Shown here: in pieces, positions 56,858-64,000 of the stretch
How the letters are laid out: the number at the start of each line of letters is the position of its first letter
How positions within the stretch are numbered: position 1 is the stretch's first letter
NCBI RefSeq assembly: GCF_000417875.1
Contig: NW_006920869.1
Span: forward strand, 861,759-925,758
From: Pseudozyma flocculosa PF-1
Taxonomy: Eukaryota > Basidiomycota > Ustilaginomycetes > Ustilaginales > Ustilaginaceae
DNA: 64,000 bases
Direction: 5' to 3'
Program-made: the position numbers and the translations under genes
Notes under the pieces: generated by a model
The model's input: the letters and a program-made list of their open reading frames with translations, nothing else
Databases searched by the model: none
What the model was told of the DNA's origin: nothing

Positions 56858-57710
56858 GGCGGGCGCTTGTCGTTGAGGAAGTCGCGGTTGTTTGTCGGGC
56901 TGGCGATCGAGCGAGCGAGGATGGTGATGGTGCAGAGGCATGTACGCTGCACTCGTCTTTGCCCTTCCTCGAGTCGTGGTTCCAAGGCTGGCTCTGACTT
57001 TGCCCATTGCTGCCGGCAGTGCCGCGCTGGGGGCCATCAAGTTGGTCTCAAGCAGGGACGCTTTCGGGCCGGCGCTGCGCAGTTGTGGCGGAAACCCCTC
57101 GCCACTTGGCCCGACGGCGGCCTTGCGAAGCCGGTGCGGGGTCGGCGTTGAGGGTGTGCGGTCTGGGCAAACGGAGCTCGCCATGCGGACGAGCCGCGGT
57201 GGGGGGGGGGGGGGGGGGCGCGCTCCACCTTCGGCTGCAATGGGGAACGCAGGCCGAGCTCTTTTTTCCCAACGACCCTCGGCCGGGATGACCCTCTGCC
57301 CCCCACCGGAACCACCTCGTTAGCAGGCAGGGCCACAGATCGACAAGGGGCAGCTGCTTGCAAGCAAGCTTGCCTTTTGGCCCTGACCCCCCCCATCCCT
57401 CCCCCCCCCGCGTTGGCACACCTACCATGTATGCCGGCTCTCCGGTCTGCTGGATGCAACATGGCAGGCCAGCCCGCTTGGCTTTGCAATCGAACGCAAG
57501 AGGCGGCCCTTCTCCCCTCTCCCGCCCTACTTCGTGCTTCAGCTGCCTGGCTAGCCGTCATGGCATACGGCTATGTGGGGAGCGCCACAGCAACCGCTCA
57601 GCCAAAGACTTTGGGTTTCTGGCCAGCTTCCCCTCTCCGCTCACCATCACTTCCGTCTGCCTCTCTCTTTCCCGTCACCGTCCTCACCTCCACTGCTCAA
57701 CTCTACAAGC
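56858..57710. promoter_or_regulatory. Divergent promoter region, dioxygenase / ALDH-like gene
   Basis: 853 bases with an 18-base G run at 57201-57218 and C runs near 57385-57410. No TATA box evident. No gene supported. Confidence 0.5.
57201..57218. repeat. Poly-G tract (18 G)
   Basis: Uninterrupted run of 18 G, able in principle to form G-quadruplex structures. Confidence 0.85.
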
Positions 57711-59758
57711 ATGTCGATCGGGAAGCATCTCACAGCGTCGAAGAGCGTCGAGGGCGTCTATAGAGACGTGCGCGACGCCGTCGTCGACGGCCGACTGGCT
57801 CAAAACGCCGCATTTCGCTTCAAGACTCTCGAGTCGCTCTTCGGTAGGCCGTCCAAGCACTTGAGCGTCACCATCCGCAGAGTGCCGTGAGCTCACTGCT
57901 TGTCACGCCTCCCGGCTCTCGCTCTCTTCCCCTTTGCCAATCTCTCCCTCGCTCGCTCGCCCCAGCGTTCCTCAACGGCAGCAAGGAGGACCTCCTGGAC
58001 GCCGCCTTTGCCGACTACGATGGAAGCGTCTCGCGCACCACGCTCGAGCTTGAGTACACGCTGGCACTTAAGCACGTTGCCGACGCCACGCAGAGAGCCT
58101 GCAAGCCCACCGTCAGGTCCGGTCCGCTTCCCGCACACTTTACCGCAGAGGAGAAAAAGGGTGGCGTCTTGCACGTGCAGAAACCCGTTGGCGCGGTCTT
58201 GATATTGGCAAGGGAAGACAGTGAGTGGTGACGGACACCGAGAAAGAGGCGAAAGAATCGAACGCGAAGCGCAAGTCTGACCACCGGATCTCCCTCCCGC
58301 CTCTGGTCTCGACTTACGCCAGAGCCTCTGTACGACCTCTTTGCGCCTGCTTCTTCGGCCCTGCTCGCGGGCAACGTCGTGTGCTGTGCTGTAAGTGGCG
58401 GTGCAACAGACCCCGATGCCGGATAGTCTTGATTCGCCGTGCAGCAGTATTGACGCCGATTTAACGTCGTCTCCGCGCAGCTCTCGCCGCGCCTGCCGGC
58501 CCTCAACGCCGTGCTGGTTGGGAAAATGGCGGCGGAACTGCCGCAGAACACCCTAGTATTTTTCGCTCCCGGCAGCGAGAAGGAGCATGCCGCCAGCTCT
58601 GAGGCGTTGGCCTCCTTCAACTTTGACATTCGCATCCCCGGCAGCCAGTCTGTCGCTCAGGCTCTGGCCTCTCCCGGTTATGCCTACCTTTCTGACTCCT
58701 TCGCCCGCAACAGCTCTACCGACGTATGGAAGAACGTGGGCGAAGAGCTGATGCGCTCGGCCGTCCTGGCTGCTGGGCGCAACGTCGCCTCTCCTCGCTT
58801 CCTGCTCGTCAAGGAGGACGTGCTCGAGGCTGTGCAGAGCGCGCTCCTCTCTGCAGCCGGCAACGTCGAGGCGATCCAGGGATCTGAAAAGGACATTCAG
58901 CAGCTCGACTTCCTACTCTACGCAGCCAGCAAGGCAGGCGAGCTGGCGATCGTGAGACCAGTGCAGGCCAACGCCGCACCGGGCATCGTCACGCTGCCTG
59001 CGCCCAAGGCAAACGCTCGCTTCGCGAGCCTCCTCAGCGATCCGGGATTCCTCGAGACCGTCACTCGGGTTCCCATCCTCGTTCTGATCGCAGTGTCGAG
59101 CACTGAGCACGCCTTCTTCGTTGTCGAAAATCTGAAGTGAGTGTCTGGCTGGCTGTTGACGGGATGACAGGCCCCGGTGGGACTGGCGCAGGATTTACAC
59201 ATGTGCTGACGACAGCTTGCCCGCACGGGTATTGCACAGGCTGAACGGCACCTGCGCGATCTACTCACACGACGAGGCCGAGATTCGCTACATGACTGCC
59301 GAGCTGGCGTCGACCTTCTCCATCAACCACCTCGCATTGGATCTGCTATGTGAGTGACGTTGACCAGGGCGGGACGGCTTGGTGGCTCCTTTTTTTGGCT
59401 GACTCGATAGTCGAATCTTGGTCTGACAGTCTCGAGCTATGTGCCACGGTTGTCGTCCGGCGCGCTCCGCTGGTCTCCCGAGCTTTTCGGTCAAAGTGCG
59501 CGCGTCCAGCTCCAGTCTGTCGAGGCAGGATCCTTGCTTTCGCCAGCCCCGGCGACCCGGAAGGCACTCGAGAAGCAGATCAACAAGACTCGCCGACTGG
59601 TCAAGGCCTCGCGCGCCCATGTCAAGCTGCCGCTGCTGCGAGTTTTCTTCCTCCAAGGTCTCTTCTTGTTCTGGGGTAGCGTCCTGGGCGGCAGCGTCCT
59701 GGGCGGTCTCTATGCACTTTTCCGCGTGGGTCGCTGGGCGGTACTTCGATACATGTGA
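57711..59758 (+). CDS. Aldehyde-dehydrogenase-like membrane-anchored protein lacking the catalytic Cys
   Basis: Six exons: 57711-57843, 57966-58220, 58323-58390, 58481-59136, 59240-59349 and 59430-59758; 516 aa. The layout resembles class 3 (fatty-aldehyde) ALDHs. An N-terminal helical domain (VEGVYRDVRDAVVDGRLAQN) is followed by VLHVQKPVGAVLILARED-KPLYDLFAP, where ALDHs have KEPKGVVLIIxPFNYP, then ALLAGNVVCC, and a C-terminal hydrophobic anchor (LLRVFFLQGLFLFWGSVLGGSVLGGL). The active-site strand reads AAGRNVASPRF (250-258) where active enzymes have GQxCxAP: Val254 replaces the nucleophile. The ELGGK general-base motif is also absent. It is therefore probably a pseudoenzyme attached to ER or peroxisome membranes (inference). 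All exons are in phase with no internal stop, so it is not a decayed pseudogene. Confidence 0.78.
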
Positions 59759-62320
59759 GGCAGCGTGCTCCACTCCGGTAGTTGTCGCTGAGGAATCGAT
59801 CGCAAAGTCAAGGGCACACACACACGCACACCGCAGAAACGTCATTTCCGGCACAGGTCGAGACGCGGCCTGTATGCCAGCCCGTCTGAGCCTGCGAACA
59901 TAGGTAGCCCTTTCCGGACCCGGGCGCCTAGACTGATCTACCGTGACAGGCCCTCGGAGCCTGAAAATGGAGTCATGAGAACCAAGGGAAGGGTACGGTA
60001 GCACAGCAAGGTCGTATCGAAGTTTTCAGCGGTAGTTCGGCCGGCCGGGATGCGTTTATGTGTGGACAAGGGTCGCACCACGGACGAAGACACTAGGCGT
60101 GCACTACGCTGAGATTAGTAAGGAACAATGGTTTCGTACCGAGATGCCAGGATCCTGAGTCCCGCCAGTGTCACAGAGCGTTGGCACAGAGCTGCGAGAC
60201 CAGAGCGGGTCGCGTTGCTGAGCCTCTAACGCTGGCCTCGGCCACGCGACCGGCGAACACACGGGGCACAGCGAGCCGAACCCACATTTTAGTTGCGAAA
60301 CAGACATGTGGGATGGGCCACGGATGGCTCCGCGGGCGGACGGGTCGGTGATGCCTCGGTCGATCTAGGATGCAACCACGCGCGCTGATGCCGCGGCCAC
60401 GCTGGCGACCAATGATGCCGCAGCAAGAGGCACCTATGTATGTGTCTATCCGGGATTGTCCGATAGCCGCGAGCACGGTAAGCGTAGTGCAGAGTAATTT
60501 GAATGAGTGTGGGCGTTCTGTTCATCGAGTCTCGGGCTTCAATGCCATGGTCAATGGTGTGCCACCCAGGTCCTCACGACTGATCATACGCCCTTGCTTG
60601 TCCAATCAAAGGCGCTCTAGAGACGGCTGGTCGACATATGCGGTTGGCTCTTCGGCGCAGGGGGCACCGCAACAGGACGAAACGGGTAGAGACGAGCCTC
60701 TGACCCAATAAGCGAACATTATTTCTGTATGTGTGTAGGAGTGCTGGCTCGGGCTCAGGCAGAGCACGTAGGGGAACCAGCGTTTATGAGAAGCAATCGG
60801 CGACCTCGTACACTAGTTGTAGGCGTGGGGTGTCTGGGCCGGTGGGCGGTCAACTGGGCGGCGGACCGGCGCTGCGAAAAGTGCCCTACGGTACGCCCGG
60901 TTGCGGACAGGCGGCGCAAAACGCCGCGGAGCGGAGCGGCGGTCTTTTGCCCCCGGCTCGAAGTACAGAATATATGTGTACCTCTGCAGCGCGGGGTGCA
61001 GCTGGACCTGCCTATCGTGCATAAAGTGAAGCCGCCCTTGGTCTTGGCGTCGCGTTGCTACCTAGCTAGCTAGGGCACCCTATTGGACAGCCGATACGGG
61101 AGGCATCGGACAAGAGCTCGTACTTGGAACAGGTAGTCAGTGCCAACTGCAGCTCGCTTTGGTCGCGCAGCCCCCACTCTGTAACCATCTACATCTAGTC
61201 GGTAGGTCTTCACCGTCCAATCGATGCAGATCAGGCTAGGATCCCGCGAACCTCCATCCCTCTTCGCGAATCCATACGCCTGCTACCCTGCTGGCTCTTC
61301 TCTGAGCGAAGCCACAGCATGGAGTGACATGGTATCCGCTGCTTGAGCCTTCAGCGCGATTCGCGACTTGGCTTCACAGGGGCGAATGTAGGATGCTGCG
61401 GTACCGGCACCACCTACTCCTATGAGAACCCGTGCTCCACCTCTACATAGGTAACTTGACAGCAGCGTCAACGTCAAACAGGGGCTCGGCTGCCGACTCG
61501 GAAAGCTCCGAGCAGCCCTCCCACCTGAACAGCAACCGGCACTTGGGCTTGACCAAGCCCGTGGAGCCCAGACTTGCCTCGACTCGAGGCGCGCCACGCC
61601 GGACATGATACTACTGTACTTACTGTGTTTATTTCTGCCTCGGCGAACGGCGTGAAGACAGCGCCACCGGTCAACTATTACGTTAGGGAACCGAGGGCGC
61701 CGAATCCTTGAACATCGCAGGAGGATGTACACGTCTTTGAACTTCGTATCGCCGTCTGCCGCCGCGTCGTCTCCAGCCGACCTCTCGACGTATGCACCCC
61801 GGGCCAATCTATGCGCTTCGACTGTGGCAAGCCACACGAGTTCCCCTGCTGCGGTGTTCGTTCCGGTTCCACCCATCCACGTTGCTCAGATGCTCCCCGC
61901 ACTCGATCTCTGTCTGCCTGCAGAGGCAAGGACCGCGCCAATTTCCGCAACAGCCCATGGACGGCAAACGGCCATCGGCCGGCCAAGTCGCTGCTCTTCC
62001 AAGGTCGTCGAGACCAACCAGCGCAGCGGCGTTCCTGATCATTGGAGTCGAAGGCCAGGAGAGGGCATGCACTCGCGTCTCGGCCGTTGCTGGAAAACCT
62101 GGGGCTCCGCCAACGTTTGTTGGCGTGGCCGAAAGCGTATAAGAGCGAAGCCGTCCCCTGCTTCTGCAATCTCCCCCTTCGACACCGATACCAGGCTTGT
62201 TCACTCTCACTCGACTCTTGCCCTTTTGCCGAGGGCCTACACACATCCCTTCAGACGTCCTTCCGCGCCTCAAGCCTGTCCACACTTCGTCCGCTGCACG
62301 CTCGCACTGATCCGCCCACC
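59759..62320. other. 2.5-kb gene-free region, less GC-rich
   Basis: The sequence here has more A and T and fewer simple repeats than other intergenic parts. Reading frames on both strands are short and featureless, and no tRNA or transposon remnants were recognised. The right part is the MFS promoter. Confidence 0.5.
62138..62143 (+). promoter_or_regulatory. Possible TATA box of the MFS transporter gene
   Basis: TATAAG, 178 bases upstream of the ATG at 62321, followed by a C/T-rich leader. Confidence 0.5.
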
Positions 62321-64000
62321 ATGTGGAAGCCGTCCAAGATGCAGCACATCGGTGATGTGCCAAAGGAAGCCCTCAACTGGCGCCTCCTCGTTGGCGTCAT
62401 TTGCATCGGCTTCCTCGGCGCCACCCGTGGCCTCGACGAGGGCATCATCTCGGGAGAAATGCAGAGGGGTGAGTCACAACCAGCTCCGGTCACGCGTCGC
62501 AGCCCACAGATATCTACGCACAATGCCCACCGCCTTCGCCCCGACGCTCTGCTGACCACCGCGCCTGGTCTCATCTCGGGCCGTCCCCACCGAGCAGAAT
62601 CTTTCCAGACGACCTTCGACATCGAGGAGCACACGGAAAAAGAGTCCAACGTTGTGGCAATGGTTCAGCTCTTTTCCGTCGTGGGTGCCGTCGTTGGCTA
62701 CCTGACCTGCGACCGCTTTGGTCGTGTACGCTCCTCCCAAATCTGCTGCCTCCTCATGTTCCTCGGCACCTCGCTCTGGATCGGCGCCAACAACATCGCC
62801 ATGCTCTACGTCGGGCGGGCCATCAACGGCATCGGCGTTGGCATGACTCCCGTCTGCGCTCCCGTCTTCCTCGTCGAAATCGCTCCTCGCCAGATCCGCG
62901 GCCTCTGCACTTCTGTCTACTCGGCCAGCGTCTACGTCGGTCTCCTCCTCGGATACTCTATCAACCTCGCAGTAAAGCGGCACATGGACGACACCAAGGC
63001 CATCGCCTGGCAAGTGCCGCTCATCATGAACTACGGCTGGCATGCCATCATTCTCGTCGGCACCTTTTTCATTCACGAGTCGCCCCGCTGGCTGATGCAG
63101 AAGGAACGCCACGACGACGCTGCCAAGTCGCTCGCCTACTACCGACAGATGGAGCCCACCAACCGCCTCTTTGCAGAGGAATTCGAGCTCATTGCTGATT
63201 CCGTCCGGGCCGAAAAGGCGGCCCTCACCGGCTTTTCCTTCATGGACAAGGTCCGAGAGCTCTTTGGCGAGAAGAACAACCAGTACAAGCTCATGATTGC
63301 CATCGCCATTCAAATCTTCGGCCAGTACACTGGCGCGGGCGCCATCTCAACTTACGCCAACCGTATTCTCACCATCATCGGCGTCGACAACTCTCAGGGA
63401 TACGTCACAAGCGTGGGCTTCGGCACGGTGAAGCTGGCGGCCGGAGTGCTTTCGTCCTTCTTCCTGATCGATCTTCTCGGACGACGGAGGACCCTGCTGG
63501 GAGGCGTCGTCTTCCAAGGCCTCTCCAACCTCTACATGGCCATATTCCTCAGCCTGTACATCGATGGGAACCACACCAAGGGCAAGAAGGCTGCGAGCGA
63601 GGCGGCCATCGCCGCCATCTTTGTCGGAGGCGCCGCGTGGTCGGCCGGCGGCAACCTCGCCCAGTACCTCATCAACACCGAGATCTTTGGTCTCCGCGTC
63701 CGATCGCTGGCGTCTGCCTTTATCATGGCCCTGCACTACCTTCTGCAGTACAGCGTGACACGTGCGCTCACGCCGATGCTCAACTCGGGTCTCAAGGCCG
63801 GCGGCACCTTTGCCGTCTTCTGCGCTGCTTCGCTCGCATGCTCCCTGCCCTTCTACCTCTTCTTCCTCCCCGAGACCTCTGGAAAGAGTCTCGAGACCAT
63901 CGACGAGATCTTCGACCTGCCCTGGTACAAGATCGGCCGCGCTTCTCGCCGACCCATCCGTGGAGAGGAGGTCCCCTCGCACTCGATGCCTGCCGCGCTT
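62321..64000 (+). CDS. MFS sugar/quinate-type transporter (3' end cut by window)
   Basis: Exon 1 62321-62468, exon 2 from 62598 to the window end; the frame is still open at 64000. At least 516 residues are visible, and most of the transporter is present. Plasma-membrane proton symporter of the sugar-porter family. Seen: ALNWRLLVGVICIGFLGATRGLDEGIISGEM (helix 1, with the DEGIISG variant of the GYD loop), CDRFGRVRSS (loop 2-3 motif), GRAINGIGVGMTPVCAPVFLVEIAPRQIRG, HESPRWLMQK (PESPRWL-like), DLLGRRRTLLGG, and LPETSGKSLETIDEIFD. Twelve helices can be assigned. Quinate or other organic-acid porters share DE-type helix-1 motifs, so the substrate is open. Its location next to catabolic genes would fit uptake of their substrate. 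Confidence 0.93.
   Translation, partial: MWKPSKMQHIGDVPKEALNWRLLVGVICIGFLGATRGLDEGIISGEMQRGESQPAPVTRRSPQISTHNAHRLRPDALLTTAPGLISGRPHRAESFQTTFDIEEHTEKESNVVAMVQLFSVVGAVVGYLTCDRFGRVRSSQICCLLMFLGTSLWIGANNIAMLYVGRAINGIGVGMTPVCAPVFLVEIAPRQIRGLCTSVYSASVYVGLLLGYSINLAVKRHMDDTKAIAWQVPLIMNYGWHAIILVGTFFIHESPRWLMQKERHDDAAKSLAYYRQMEPTNRLFAEEFELIADSVRAEKAALTGFSFMDKVRELFGEKNNQYKLMIAIAIQIFGQYTGAGAISTYANRILTIIGVDNSQGYVTSVGFGTVKLAAGVLSSFFLIDLLGRRRTLLGGVVFQGLSNLYMAIFLSLYIDGNHTKGKKAASEAAIAAIFVGGAAWSAGGNLAQYLINTEIFGLRVRSLASAFIMALHYLLQYSVTRALTPMLNSGLKAGGTFAVFCAASLACSLPFYLFFLPETSGKSLETIDEIFDLPWYKIGRASRRPIRGEEVPSHSMPAAL

Noticed and set aside
61725..62555. 276-aa plus-strand frame before the MFS gene
   Set aside because: Runs through promoter, first exon and intron in the wrong frame.
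62474..63313. 279-aa minus-strand frame
   Set aside because: Antisense to the MFS transporter, no domain.

Overview
The window is nuclear DNA from a GC-rich basidiomycete fungus, probably a yeast- or smut-like member of Ustilaginomycotina (a moderate-confidence inference). The reasons are closely packed genes on both strands, many 60-140 nt spliceosomal introns with GTGAGT-type donors and CAG acceptors, 26- and 32-nt coding exons, and fungal families such as DUF1776/Ysc83, CPY-type carboxypeptidase, GH35 LacA, Zn2Cys6 and LtrA. Two stretches of N mark scaffold gaps. I see no rRNA, tRNA, transposon or CRISPR array. All gene models were spliced by eye; coding phase was checked across every junction.

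Left part (1-21 kb), mostly housekeeping: the 3' end of an asparagine synthetase; a DUF1776 membrane protein; a 2.5-kb low-complexity gene-free stretch; a VOC/glyoxalase-fold protein; the mitochondrial AAA ATPase AFG1 divergent from a ubiquitin C-terminal hydrolase; a divergent pair of succinyl-CoA ligase beta-like and alpha-like genes; SFT2; a CaiB/BaiF CoA-transferase (SUGCT-like) divergent from a nitronate monooxygenase; and a small unknown protein. The ligase pair, the CoA-transferase and the nitronate oxygenase suggest a small mitochondrial dicarboxylyl-CoA neighbourhood. The beta-like subunit has lost the recognisable ATP-grasp residues.

Middle (21-42 kb), secretion, transport and regulation: vacuolar-type serine carboxypeptidase, secreted GH35 beta-galactosidase, an LtrA-family membrane protein, a Zn2Cys6 regulator with a microsatellite-expanded zinc loop, an ABCG half-transporter (nine exons), a 110-aa unknown protein and an APH-like kinase.

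Right part (42-64 kb), an accessory catabolic run: MBL-fold hydrolase, fumarylacetoacetase, FAD monooxygenase, cupin, acetoacetate-decarboxylase-like protein, CocE/S15 hydrolase, a small unknown protein and a LigB-type extradiol ring-opening dioxygenase. Read together, these could release, hydroxylate, cleave and break down an aromatic compound. The regulator and ABCG transporter to the left and an MFS transporter at the right edge would fit such a cluster. Between them lies a membrane-anchored aldehyde-dehydrogenase-like protein that lacks the catalytic cysteine, followed by a 2.5-kb gene-free stretch.
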